Shown: in pieces, positions 23,502 through 35,068 of the stretch | Layout: the number at the start of each line of letters is the position of its first letter | How positions within the stretch are numbered: position 1 is the first letter of the stretch | Source: Utricularia gibba | Taxonomy: Eukaryota; Streptophyta; Magnoliopsida; Lamiales; Lentibulariaceae | Direction of reading: 5' to 3' | Assembly: GCA_002189035.1 (NCBI GenBank) | Contig: NEEC01000015.1 | Location: 248,001-312,000, forward strand | DNA length: 64,000 bases | Notes under the pieces: model-generated | Seen by the model: the letters and a program-made list of their open reading frames with translations, nothing else | Told to the model about the DNA's origin: nothing | Databases searched by the model: none | Made by a program: the position numbers and the translations under genes

Positions 23502-26500
23502 TTTCTCTGCACAAAAAGAACATTAGAATCCATTTCAAATCCTTAAAAACACCCTGAACGCAAGCAAAATGAAGCAACCAACTAACCAAGACGAACACTG
23601 CTTTTTTTTTTTTCAAATGTAAACTCAAAGCAGCATAAGCTGAGAGAAGTAGTCTGTTTTAAACGTCTAGAGCTAAGGAGAAGGTGTGGCTTTTCACAAT
23701 GAAAACAACGAAAAGCAGACTCTAACAATATGCAATGTGCTCCTATTGATAAAGCCGAGCAAATTGCAAATCATAACTCATATCCAGATTCATGATGCAT
23801 AAATTCAAAGAAACCGCGAAAAGAACCAGAAATGTGCAACGAGAACACCAACACTCTGCACTACTTCCAGCACCATTCCCAAAGTAGTTCACTGAAATTA
23901 AAGCACCACAACCCATTAATGCCCAGAAGAAAAAAAAACGCGGGCGATGGACCCAGCATATGGGTGGAGTGTTCAGAAGCCAAACCAGTCAACAAAAACA
24001 AGAACATTAATTCATCGCCATAAATACCATCAACGCACGCATTTACCCATATATAAATAAAAACCTTTGGTCTGAGAGAGGATAAAGTGTCCCGCTGCGC
24101 CGTGGAAACAGACGTAAAAGTGGGGAAACGAAAGAACAGGTACCTATTTCAGATTGCAGACTACTTTTAAAAGTCCATGTTATTGAAACTCCTAACCAAT
24201 GGATGGCTGCTACTTAAAAAAAAAATTGAACTTCTGGCCACAAGGTTACTGTCCGTAGTCCGTCGAGACGAGGCTGCTACCTGTACTACGTACTGCGCAG
24301 TGAATTTAAGACAGCAATAAAGTTGGGCAGAAAGAGCAATGGAGGGGAAGATCAAGGAAAGGTAGACGGAGGGGAATGGAGAAACGAAAACCTCAAAAAA
24401 TGGGAGTTACTGACTCGCAAGACCCCCATTTTTGCCGCGACGCTTTGCCTAAAAAACGAGACAGCGCTTCATTATTGACCTCGAGACGCCCCCATCCTAT
24501 GCCGGACGGAATTCATTCCTTCAGAAGGTAGATGATGATACGGGTGCCGCCACCCCGGTGGCAAGTTCATGACTTTATTCCGTGTTTTTCTTAAACCACA
24601 ACACGTACACACCATCTCGATAAATCCTTAGCTACCACGTTTACCGATGAATCCACCCTAGATCATTTGTTCCGTTTTGGTTTGGCAGGAGGGCGGGTAG
24701 CTTTTAAAGTCATGGCTCTGGTTATACCGATTTTGATCCGACCAAAACCCGATTGTCGGGTCCATCCATTGGTCAATTTGAGCCCTTGTGGAGGAGGGAA
24801 TTTTGTCTGTGACTGTGCAACTTGTTGAAATTATTAGCGTGACTTCATGAAATGCTATCGGTTTCCGCCATTGATCGGCAACTGGGGCGGCCGAGATGTT
24901 CATCTTCTTTTCCACCACACAAAATGCTCATTGTCGAACCATTCCGATCAGTGTTGAGCATGCTCCTATGTTCCTTCGAATGGCAATGCCAAGAAATTGC
25001 TTGAAAAATATTATTATGTATTAAATAAATAATGAATAAGATATTTATCATTGTTATGATAATTTTGTGATGGATCAACATGAGATTTGAGAGTGATAAC
25101 CAACTATTATATAATCAATGTTATTAAAAATTAAAATTATTATCAAATAATCTCTATTATTTTGAGTTATTTGAAATCCAAAAAATGATAAATATTTTTT
25201 AAAATTAAATAAACGTGAATAAAATTATTATTTTATAAATAATTTAAAAATAATATAATAAGTATTATTTAAATTTTATTAATAAATAAAATAAAATTTA
25301 TTCTATTTTTAAAATAAAAAAATCTTTATAAGTGAAAAAAAAAGAGGGGGTGAAAACCTGACAGGCGGCAGGGTAGGGGTGTGGGGCCGGGGATTAATGG
25401 CTGCCCGTTGTCGTTATTTCGTAGCCCTTGTCCTAATCATTTGGTCCGTAAACGTTCCACGGATGAGGTCACGTTGTACGGATTACGAGAAATGAGGTTT
25501 CTATGAAGTGAATAGATTATGGGCCGGGCTCACCTAATGAGTAAGAAGATGGGCCCGATTATTTGGCCACGGGCCCATCCCACACAGTCGTCGTTACTCT
25601 CGAGAAGGGGTTTTTCCATTTCAGAAGACGTGGCGAAGTTTTGTGTGAATTCGAAACCGCCTATTGGGGAGACGGATGGCGATGCTGATAATGGGCATTT
25701 TGGGTTTCGTTGATGTTTGGATTGGTGGTTTTTGCTTCCGTTGCTTCGATTCTCTGCTCAATGGCTTTCTGGATTGATGTTCACGAGCGATGTGGGTTTG
25801 TAGGGGAAGGCCAAATATCTGATATGTTGGAGAGTCTTGAATGTTCTGGGGGTTCGTAAGCTTGTTTATGAATTGATGTTTTTTACAATTGATCATGCTA
25901 TTTCGATCCTTGCGTAGCCGGAGGGTGTAGGTTTCTTGTGGCATATGTGGTTGGCTGGATCCTTGCTGCTATAAATCTCAGAATGCCAACGACATTTGTG
26001 AAATCCGTAGAAACCATGGGGCATATTGCTCCTTTAAGTCAGTCGAATGCACTGTTTGGTTGCGTGAAAAAATTAGGTATGCTGCAAAGATGGTTTCACA
26101 CGGAAGTTTTTTCCAGGGAAACAGACGAGAACAGCATGACCATGTGGTGATAATTTTACGAAGTTTCTGTACATTTGACACGAAATGCAGTTATACCAAG
26201 TTGAGTGCGAAAGTGGGGCACACACAGTGATAAAAGTAGGACTGAGACCACTCAGCACAACTAAAGATGTTCGAGGAACATGATCATTGCCACCTGTATC
26301 GTTACTAGTGGAAGTTTGGAAGGCGATGAACTTAAAGAGGACAAGAAAGAAAAGGGCCTTCCACACATGATGTGCAGCAAAATCTTTTGAGCAAAGTTCA
26401 CAACTTTACTTGGCTGTGAGTATTTCCTTTGGGTTTTCAATCACTTCAATTTTTGCATGCTTATCTATCTACCCCACAGGAGGAGCACCAGAGTAGTGGA

Positions 26501-26760
26501 TTTTTTGTGTATTAGCAAGAGGAGAAACGTGAAACTCACGCTAATCTTATCCTGCAAAGAAAGTGTAAACCCTGCGTGTTGTTCCATCTTTCGTAGTCGG
26601 TAAAATCCTTTCACAATCAAAACCATGTGATTCTTGGATCCATCTCCCTGTGCTTTTTCTCTCACGTCATGGTGCCTTTTTCCCGTTTTAACTTCTCATT
26701 TCCCTGAATTCTGAATATTTTTTGCCCTCTTCTCATCAGTCGGAAGAACCAGGGGCAGCC
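23502..26760. other. Intergenic region between diverging genes
   Basis: The left part is probably leader, intron and promoter of the minus-strand bHLH gene. About 24990-25340 is extremely AT-rich. From about 25340 the sequence becomes GC-richer, with three GGCCC/TGGGCC motifs at 25510-25580, and likely includes the promoter and a non-coding leader (with introns) of the plus-strand gene at 26761. ORFs here are short and unrecognised. Confidence 0.4.
25510..25580 (+). promoter_or_regulatory. Cluster of TGGGCC/GGGCCC site II elements
   Basis: Three copies occur within 70 bases: atgggccggg, atgggcccga and acgggcccat. Such clusters usually sit within about 200 bases of transcription starts of plant housekeeping genes. 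This suggests transcription of the gene at 26761 begins near 25600 with a long, spliced leader. This is inferred from motif content only. Confidence 0.4.
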
Positions 26761-27705
26761 ATGAAAGAGAAAGGCAAAGCGGTGGAGTTTTTCAGTAAAG
26801 ATTTTTCCAAGTTCAACTTATCCTCTGATACGGGAACGTCATGCAGGAAGCACCCGAAGTCATCTTCTGTGGGTGTTTGCCCCGTCTGCCTGAAAGAAAG
26901 GCTTTTGAAGCTGGTTTGCTCCGAGTGTGGAGAGAAAAGGCACTCTTCCTGTTCTTGCTCCTCTATGGAAGTTGGAAGGATGTCCTTTTTGCTTGAAAAC
27001 GACACGAATGAATCTCAACCAAGCAATACATTGGCTCGTATCAAATCTAGAAGAGAAGAGAAACCAAAGCAAGTGGAGGGACTCAGGAGAAGCAGCAGCA
27101 GCAGCTGTAAGGAAGTTAACGAACACAATGGTTTCTGGGCACTTGAAAGGCTGTTCAGGAGGAGAAGGGACACCAAGATTGAGAAAGATAACGTACGTTT
27201 TGATGTGAAGAGTGAGTTTTGGTTTTCTGAGAGTGACTCGGTGGATGTTTTTTCAAGGTCTAGATCACTCTGCAGTTTCAGGGGCGATGACAGTGCAAAA
27301 ATCTCAGACGCTACAAATGGTATCTTTCTCGGGTCAGGCAAACGACTTTTGTGTACCGAATCTGATTCGGATACCCTCCCTAAACAAGCTGCTACAGGCA
27401 CCACCCAGCCTCTGGAAGAGGAGTTGGACAAGGCTACAAAGAGAACTGCCCTCCCTTCAACGGAAAATGACTTGTCCATCATGGATGAATCTGAGCTCTT
27501 TGATCTGAGTTTCGATTTTCCGGTTGATAGGAAGCCGGAAACCTCTACTTCTGATCATGGATTCAATGTTCCCGACTCTGCTTGCAGGAGGTCCTCGAAG
27601 AATGAGAGACGGCAAAAGAGGGAGAGCGGAAGCAGCCGCGTTTGGAGGTGGGTTTTCAGGTACCGCCGCCTGAACAAGGAAGCACGTTGCCTTCATGGAT
27701 CTTGA
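26761..27705 (+). CDS. Uncharacterised plant-specific protein with a KHPxSxxxGVCPxCLxERL motif
   Basis: A single-exon protein of 314 residues starting MKEKGKAVEFFSKDFSKFNL. Residues about 28-50 hold CRKHPKSSSVGVCPVCLKER, followed by LLKLVCSECGEKRHSSCSCS. This cysteine pattern recalls a small family of Arabidopsis proteins of unknown function (At3g50640/At5g66800 type, from memory) and the N-terminal box of OCTOPUS-like (DUF740) proteins, which act at the plasma membrane. Other features are a serine run (RRSSSSSC), the block GFWALERLFRRRRDTKIEKD and SRSRSLCSFRGDD, both typical of that family, and a basic tryptophan-rich end, RVWRWVFRYRRLNKEARCLH. The open frame extends 13 codons upstream without an ATG, so 26761 is the start. 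No enzyme motif, signal peptide or membrane segment is seen. Confidence 0.75.
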   Translation: MKEKGKAVEFFSKDFSKFNLSSDTGTSCRKHPKSSSVGVCPVCLKERLLKLVCSECGEKRHSSCSCSSMEVGRMSFLLENDTNESQPSNTLARIKSRREEKPKQVEGLRRSSSSSCKEVNEHNGFWALERLFRRRRDTKIEKDNVRFDVKSEFWFSESDSVDVFSRSRSLCSFRGDDSAKISDATNGIFLGSGKRLLCTESDSDTLPKQAATGTTQPLEEELDKATKRTALPSTENDLSIMDESELFDLSFDFPVDRKPETSTSDHGFNVPDSACRRSSKNERRQKRESGSSRVWRWVFRYRRLNKEARCLHGS

Positions 27706-30600
27706 CAAAGCATCGCCGTCTCAAATTATTTCAAACGGAAGAAAAGGCTATCCATCCATTTTTTTAGCATTTTTTAGTATTGGGACGAAGTCTGCAAGAA
27801 ACTTGCGTTTGTCCGAAATTGGGGACATAGACCCTCAACCCTCAACTAGTTCATGATCATGCAATTAATTTGCGGGGTGGAAGCATGGAGACTGCTTAAC
27901 TGCCCTCATTTCCATGACGCCGATCGTTGCATTGAAGGTATTCACATTCTTTCACACCCAGACCTGAAATCTACGTCATCATCATTGTCTTCAATTTGCC
28001 TGAAGGAAAAAACCTTCGTCTTGTACTTGAAGAATGAATGGTTTGGTGATGTGGGTAAAGGCTCCTCTACGCTTTTTGTCTGAATATTTCAGTCGGGGGT
28101 CCGAATCAGTCAAGAGAGCAGCAAGTAGGAGAATGAGCCAAGAACATGGTTTTGTTATTGATTTAAATTCAGTGTTTTTTATAATGAATTGAATCGAGTT
28201 TATTAATTTAAATTAAATTTGAAAAAATAAAAAATGATTTTTGATCGTTTTTCCAAACTCTGTAGTTTTCCTTTGGGGTGTGATTTCTTGATTTCTATGA
28301 AGAAATGTTGGCGGATTGTGTGTATGACGACGCTTTGCTTTCGGGATTGTGTGTTTGAGTGGGGAATACTCGCCGGAACAGTGAGGGTGGTTACACCGTC
28401 TGCTTTCGGTATGGACAATGGCGTGGGAATGGGATAGGATTTTCCAAACTCCATGAAAATCTTGATCTGCTTAAGGAGGAGGTTTTCTTGTCGGTGGATT
28501 TGATCATGTCGGCTCTCCGATCACCATCGCATCGATTGTGTTTTTCACCAGGTATTCACTTTTTCACCTTTGGCGTGAGCATGGGGTTTTCTATTGTCCG
28601 TTTCGTTTCTGTGGTGAATCAAAATTGGATTTCACCAAGATTTGTTTGAATTTGAACAAAATCGGCTACACAGGGGACGATGAAATCTTACATCTCAAGA
28701 GGATCGGCGCAAAATATATAATGTATTTCATATGGTTCCGGATATGTGGAAGGCTACTGCTGAAAGATACTGTTTGTCGCTGCACCCATGTTCTCAGGGT
28801 GCTTCCACAATGTTACCTCCTTCATCTTCCCCTGCGCTACACATCAACTCTGAACTCCAATGTATCTCAGGGTCTTGCAAACTAGATTGATACTGGATAG
28901 CGCAGCAGCTAGCGGGGAATTGTAAATTGCAGGAATCTTCAAGCAAATTGACGATGTTGTCCCATAGAATGCAAGCTTTGTAGTACTCCCTTTTCGATGC
29001 ATCTTGTCCCACTCTGTTGCAGTGCCCACCTTCATAAACAGAGATGCATAAATCATCGGATTGCACCAGTGGCATGCCACAGGGAAAATTCCTTTATTTG
29101 TTGCATCTCCTTGGGCATCATACTTCCATCCAGCGTTTAAAACCTTGCTTTCTTGCCAGTAATGATTACAGGGCGAGGCTCTGTGCATTGAGTTGCTGTG
29201 GCTCCTTCGACCAAGGGAATAAATAGCTATGGGGGGCTCCATCTGACTGTCTTCGTTCACGTAGGTATGTCCTCTACGTAGGTGTGCCTGAAATTGGCAT
29301 TATGGTTATGCAAACTTAACTCTTTAATGGAAGTGACTGATCCGATATGTCGATTTGCTTCTCCATATTCACATGTTCACAAGGTCCAAAATATGTAATT
29401 CAAAGTTGAACTTCTGAATGTTGTTGTTAACTTGATGCAGAGTTTTGAGAAAGCCAGCTTGATTGGTTGTCCTTGTTGATATTTTAAGGATCACATCAGA
29501 TATCTAGTTTCTTCCATTGACACATTTCTATTTCCAGTTTGTTGATTGGTTGGTCCATGAACTGGTGCACCTATCTGTGGACCACCGCGTGCACCAGCTG
29601 TGCACCATAATCAGAGGCCCAAAAGGAGGCCCAAAAAGCGGCCCATACCATACGTAGGTGAATGGGGCCCGTGATTGAATTTAGTTGCTCCCCAAAGCGG
29701 CTGGTGCATGAGTTGGTGCACGGATGGTCCATGACCTGGTGCACCTAGCTGTGGACCGCACCGTGCACCAGATCATACACCAGCTGTGCACCATAAATCA
29801 AAGCGGCCCATAGCTTCAAATATCACAGGGCTGAGCTCATCGGCCCGTGTTCGTCTGCGTTTGGTTCAAACTACTATCGAAGCCCACGCCTACGGGCACC
29901 AGCCACCAGCGAACCTTTTGTTGCAACAATAACGAATTTAATGCCACTTGTTTCAAATGTAACCTTAGGACGTTATTTTAAAATCCTAAGATAGAAAAAG
30001 GGCGGCTGGCGGGAGGCTGCCTGTAATAACTAGCTACCATATGATACAAAACTGAAGACTTGGTCGCCTGCTACTCACTCCCACTGGGAATATGAAAATC
30101 TCAGAACCACCACCGGGCTCATCCCTGCATTGCATTCCGCCGGGTCAACATGGAAGCCAGCCAGCCAGCCAGCCAACCCACACTGGAACAATAAGCATCT
30201 CCTATACATACATTGAAGGGAAGTAACAAAAAGATGGTGCTAAATGCGGGATACTCACTGTGCATCACTGGACTTGCTTGCCACTGATCTTGTTTCTGCA
30301 GATCAAAACTCTGAGGGCAGTGCAACCCGATTGCTGCGTGCAGTGTTGCTGTACACCTCCAAAATGCACTGGACTTGCTTCCCACTAGTCTGAATGCAGC
30401 ATCTCTGTTCACTTGCCCGTGATGAAAGGGAGGCAAAAGGCCTGGGATGCACTCAATCTTTTATCAGGGTCCAAAACAAATATTTTTTTCAAAAAGATCA
30501 TTAAAATTAGCAACTAGTTTTGAATCATCTCCAGCGGATCCAGCGATTAATTACCAAGAAACTTCTCATTTTCTGCGATAGTAAATAGGAAACTAAGGAA
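27706..30600. other. Intergenic region, several short unrecognised ORFs
   Basis: Short ORFs occur on both strands at 28200-29260, the longest being 138 codons on the minus strand at 28844-29260. None has a recognisable domain, and their overlap in several frames suggests non-coding sequence. The TGGTGCAC repeat cluster at 29551-29800 is listed separately. GGCCCA motifs are dense at 29610-29680. A short (AGCC)n run lies near 30153-30172. Confidence 0.35.
29551..29800. repeat. Two direct copies of a TGGTGCAC-rich unit with internal inverted motifs
   Basis: Copy A (29551-29613) and copy B (29725-29800) share tggtccatga, ctggtgcacct, ctgtggacc, cgtgcacca and cagctgtgcaccataa in the same order. 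Copy B has about a dozen extra bases (agatcatacacc). Between them is a partial third unit, ctggtgcatgagttggtgca (29701-29720). GGTGCAC occurs in both orientations, so each unit can fold back on itself. This looks like a degraded foldback or MITE-type element or a short tandem-amplified unit. No coding capacity. Confidence 0.6.
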
Positions 30601-30617
30601 ACAAACCAGAGATAAAA

Positions 30618-30717
30618 GCAAAAAACTAGGTCTCCAGACTCTACTCTATTTCGGAAAGCTGAATCTTTATCCATGGCAAAATCCTTTTCCTATCATATGC
30701 AAAAAACTAGGTCTCCA
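30618..30717. repeat. Perfect 19-bp direct repeat
   Basis: gcaaaaaactaggtctcca occurs at 30618-30636 and again at 30699-30717, with a 62-bp spacer. It lies at the downstream end of the PRP4-like fragment. It could be a slippage or insertion footprint, or a local duplication. The copies are identical. Confidence 0.6.
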
Positions 30718-32229
30718 TTAGGATCTCCCCTTCAGTTCTGTTGCAGTCCCTCAGCCTTTCCCTTTCTCTGTCCATCTCTCGTTCACTCACTCTATCCGCT
30801 TCTCTTATATCCCCTTCATCATCTTGTTTTTCAGTTCTCCCCCTATTCAACTTCCCTTTTCCCAGGATCCTCCCCCAACAACCTTCTCTGTAAACAGCCC
30901 AGCTCTCCTCACTGTGATACCTTCCAATACGTCTGCTGTAGCTTACATCGTCTTCTTTCTCCTCTGCATAATCTATGCTGCCCTTCGCATATTGCTCAGC
31001 ACGTGAAGCCACCCTCTCATCATCAGAGTCATGTGAGTTTTTCCCGTCAATATAGGCAGATGCCTCTCGTAACCTACTCCTCGACCCAGACTTTCTCCTA
31101 GATGTCTCTGGTGACTTTGATAGTGAATTATCTCGGCTGGGCCACTTCTGCGTAGACCCAGGTTTCGATAAGATTTTTATGAGCATTTTCAGGGAAACAG
31201 CAAAACGTTCAATCATTTTTTAATCCCGTTTTCTTGACTCACGAGAACTATGTTCACAGTCCCAATCTTCAAGCTCAACAGCCTTCTACTGGTTTGCTGC
31301 ATCGTTCCCATCAATATTGTTAAGAGTCCTTTCCATGTAGCTTCATCTTTTCCTTAAATCCATCCAAACTATTCTCATCAAGAGCCTCGAGTCAAAAGAC
31401 AACAGAACGATTTAAAAAAGACAATTCTCATCATAAGATTGAAAATGCACACAAAGCATAAACAACTCTTACGATCACTGAAAGCCATCATTTTCAGCCT
31501 TCATGAAAGTGGATATGCGTAGGCAAACTTTTCCTGGCATCAAGAAGTGAACAGAAACATCTACCCAAAACATTAGTGTGTACATTAAGTGTAGCTACAA
31601 TATGTACAAGACATATAATTATTGGAAAATCCTAGCATATGCATATTAACCAAGAAAACACGTTGAAAATAAATGATTCAGAAATATACAGTCTTTGCAG
31701 GCAAAACGCCAGAAACGGTATACAAAGGTTGCAACATTGAAATCGCACAAAGAAAAGAGCATCTATAACTACTAAACGAGAATAAAACGAGGGGAAACTG
31801 AACACACCATGTGAAATTCATATCCATTCATCTCAAAGTCTCCAGTTTCCACATCCGGCTGTAATCTCTTCACGGATTTCGATGAATCCCCGCCAGGAAC
31901 AACTGAAGCACCACCACCATTATCAATGATTTCTCCCCCTCCATCTCATACCCCAAACCGGAAACGGTAATCGAACAAACCCCCTTGGACCCAACCGACG
32001 GCCTCCACGCCCTCATCATCTTCCGATTCTTTCCTTCAAAGTCAACGCTACTAACCTTATCGCCTTCCAATTCTGCATTATCTAAAATTCACTCTTGCTC
32101 TCTCCGTCCTTCGATCTCCGGTACCATTACGGTGACGGCGGTGCTCGGGACGCTGGAGCGCTCCTCCACCACTTCATCGGAAGCGCAGCGGTGCTTGCGA
32201 CGCTCCGGATCACTGGAATCACTCGCCAT
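30640..32229 (-). pseudogene. Broken N-terminal fragment resembling PRP4-type pre-mRNA-processing kinase
   Basis: A minus-strand series of protein-like stretches is interrupted by stops and frame changes. It begins MASDSSDPERRKHRCASDEV (ATG at 32229) and meets a stop after about 45 codons. It resumes with a YEMEG...EIIDNGGGASVVPGGD segment and DVETGDFEMNGYEFHM (about 31955-31810), then LEDWDCEHSSRESRKRD (about 31260). It ends in a 169-codon ORF (30707-31216) with KNSHDSDDERVASRAEQYAK, GSIDYAEEKEDD and a long RE/RD-rich tail. The SDSSDP...RRKHR start, a MEEGEI-like box and the RD-rich tail recall the N-terminal region of plant PRP4 kinases (nuclear, spliceosome-associated). No kinase domain follows to the left; the frame runs into a 19-bp direct repeat and unrelated DNA. 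At least two in-frame stops are seen. One frame change, at the C5 run 31935-31939, could be a base under-call, but the stops would remain. Confidence 0.45.
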
Positions 32230-32564
32230 CAACGAGCTCAATTAAGGATTCCAGATACAGAAAAATTTGAATGAGACGTGACTGAACCTCGTAATTGTCG
32301 TCAGATGCGATTTTCTTTACTTATATATTATAAACCATATTCAATCAAAAAAATTAGCAAACACCCGATTTCATGGTTATTACTACAGACAGATGTCGGA
32401 AAGTGTAGTTCTGTCAGGAGCTTAAATTCATCTAGAAGTAAATGTCAAAACAAAGGAGCAACTGCTAACGAGTTCACAGGCATATTCACGCCAACTCACC
32501 AAGAATTACTTGAACACGGAAATGATGAAAAGAATCATAGAGGGAGGGCCATGTTCCATTGACT

Positions 32565-35068
32565 TCAAGCCCTGTCATCTTCAAATTCATGGCCGTGATC
32601 CAAGAGATAGTTGGCAGCCAGTTCCTCGTTCTTGTTGCAGGCAAAGTACACCTCCAGCACCAGCGCGCGGTCGAACCCCATGGCCTCGAGCTGCCAAGTT
32701 TGTTGTGGCAAATGCATTGTTTTTTCGACATGTGGGGAAGGTAGTTTAAATCGGCCGGTAAAAAGGAAGCTTACCCTTTCGATTGCTTCACCCTCCTCGG
32801 GAGTTACTGTTACTGCCTGTGGCATTGTGTCAGCAAGTTCTCCAAGAACGTCCCTGCAACAGGAAGAGAAACCACAGAAACTCCTCTTGGTAAAGATGGA
32901 AAATCTGGTGTTCTTTAAACGAGAAAGGCAACGGTGGAATGATGGATACCCTTCTCCACCCTCAACGTTTTCGTTGATAAGACGAATGAAGTCAGCTTGG
33001 TGGTCTTGGATCACTCTAACCAGTTGGGGATTTTGCTTCCCCAACTCTTGAAGCATAGGCTGCCAATGTAAGTCAAATCAGTCTTCCCGACAAATGAACT
33101 CGAATAGTAAGTTAGTTAGCATTTGTAACAAAAACCTGCAGAATTTGTGGGTTGGCCTGCACCATTGCTCTCAAGGCTTGGAACTGAAACACATAGTTTC
33201 AAGGCAGCAGCACGGTATAATAAGTATTAAAAAGCAGAAACGCCATAAATTCAAGATTTGTTTGTTTCCAATAACATCACACAGTACCTGCGAACTATTT
33301 CGAAGGAAGTCCAGGGTGTTTGCCCCGCCAACATTTTGACCAAGATTTGGAACACCCTGCATGAACAAAACCAACCTTGATAGCATATACCGCGCACGCT
33401 CAGAAAACAAAAAGTGGGTGGGGGGAGGCATTAATCAAGTGTGAACCTGTGGGAATAGATTCAGTGGATTTGCGTTTGGTCCAGTTGGCGGTATAGATGC
33501 TGATTGATCTTGTTGTGGAGCAGACACATTAGCAGTTTGTCCACTAGGTGAATCTGGAGACGTATGGCTAGCCTCGACCAACTGCGGGATGCCCTAGAAT
33601 ATGATCCAGAAAGTAAATTATGGAAGAATGAACCCATGAACAGCTTCACAGGAAGTTTAAGCTGCGCTTTACTAACAGAATACAAATATTCGACTGCTCT
33701 CTCGGGATTGTTGTAAGCAGCACGAAGTGCACGGACAACTTCATCCCTCTCCCACGTTCCAGCACCCATATCAAGAATCTGCTGGATTGATCCCTCAAGG
33801 TTGCTTCCAGGAACAAGATTGGGGGGTGCTTGACCAGGGGATCTGACAGTAACCTGAGTAAATGCATCAATTGAAATGAAATGAAACCCCTTGGCAGGGC
33901 CAGAACAGGGGCGCTAATAGGTGTAGAATTGTGCAGCACGGGATTTCATGAAATTAATGATTCAAAAAACGCAACACTGGTAAGAATAAACAGATAAATA
34001 AACAGCAAACAAGTGATGCTGAAACATATGAGGCTTTTTCAAAGTGGTTTCTGGAGAAAGAAATCTCACTCTGAAGCACGGGGCTGAGTTGGGTGAACTG
34101 GAACAACGCTAGGAGGTGGCGCATTTCCATCAGGTTTCTGTGAGGCAAGAGACATAAGCATAGTGGCATTGAGCCTTTCAAAGTGTCTCACTTTACAAGC
34201 AGGTAATTGAAATTGTTCTATAGTTAACACACAAATAAAGTCACAAATCCCCAGGGCTTGCCTTTGAGATCATTGTTAAATGGCAAAAAGGACAACAATA
34301 TCCAGAATTACCTTTGCAGTAGAAGTACTAGATGTTGTTGAACCTTCACTAGAGGGGCTTTGTTCTATAACAAACCAACAGAGGATGATTATCTCAGTAC
34401 TCAAAAATAGCAAATTTAGAATACATGGTTGAAAGAATAAGAGGCAGAACGAGACGCAGAAGATAATTAGGTATGCTGAAGCAATTGAAGTGCACCTTTT
34501 TCAACATAATGACAACAAAACTGTTTTCCGCAACATTATTCTCTTCTAGAGTTGACGAGTCTTCAAGGACCTTTCCCTGATGGATAAGCATCTGTTCTGA
34601 TGCCGGATAATCTCCCTTCGAAGTTTCTATGATCTTCTTCACATCAGCAATCTGAAAATAAACTGGTAAGCGTCAAGCCACCACAACCGTGATGGTCAGA
34701 ATTCTCATATTGCACTCATGCAGTGACCAGTACAGCCCCAAAGACATGTTTTTCCCAATCACCGGAAACACAAGAAATCGACACATTATCGGAATGCAGC
34801 ATATAAACAATATTACCGAAATCAATTGCTACATTCTCGAAACAACAAGAAGAGATGGACTCCAAACCCCAATTCCACCAACAAAGAACATCGCACTTTG
34901 GCGCAGCAACAAAAAAAAAAAAAACCACTTCAATCCGAAAAACAAATACGACATTAAAATCCAATCACTAGAAGAAAAAGAAAAAAAGGGTAAGGGACAA
35001 ACGGTATCTTCCGGTTTCACTTCGATTTCAAAGCGAGTCCCCTTGAGAGTTTTGACGTAAATCTGCAT
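32565..35068 (-). CDS. RAD23: RAD23-like ubiquitin receptor, frame broken in the linker
   Basis: A UBL-UBA shuttle protein that carries ubiquitylated substrates to the proteasome and helps nucleotide-excision repair. Exon 1 (35003-35068) is [20 protein letters not shown]. Exon 2 (34496-34651) completes the UBL with [23 protein letters not shown]1 is near 33840-33660: [20 protein letters not shown], then [20 protein letters not shown]. The XPC-binding segment includes [20 protein letters not shown]. The last exon has UBA2, [20 protein letters not shown], and ends [10 protein letters not shown] followed by TGA. In the linker, exon 3 reads NKA then [14 protein letters not shown] in another frame; one extra base in the G4 run at 34354-34357 joins them. 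A second one-base mismatch appears at the next exon end (near 34069-34083). All other junctions are GT-AG and in frame. The domains are complete, so the locus was recently functional. Confidence 0.9.

Noticed and set aside
28794-29260. 93-138 codon minus-strand ORFs as a gene
   Set aside because: Two frames overlap over the same bases and neither has family resemblance or good splice context.
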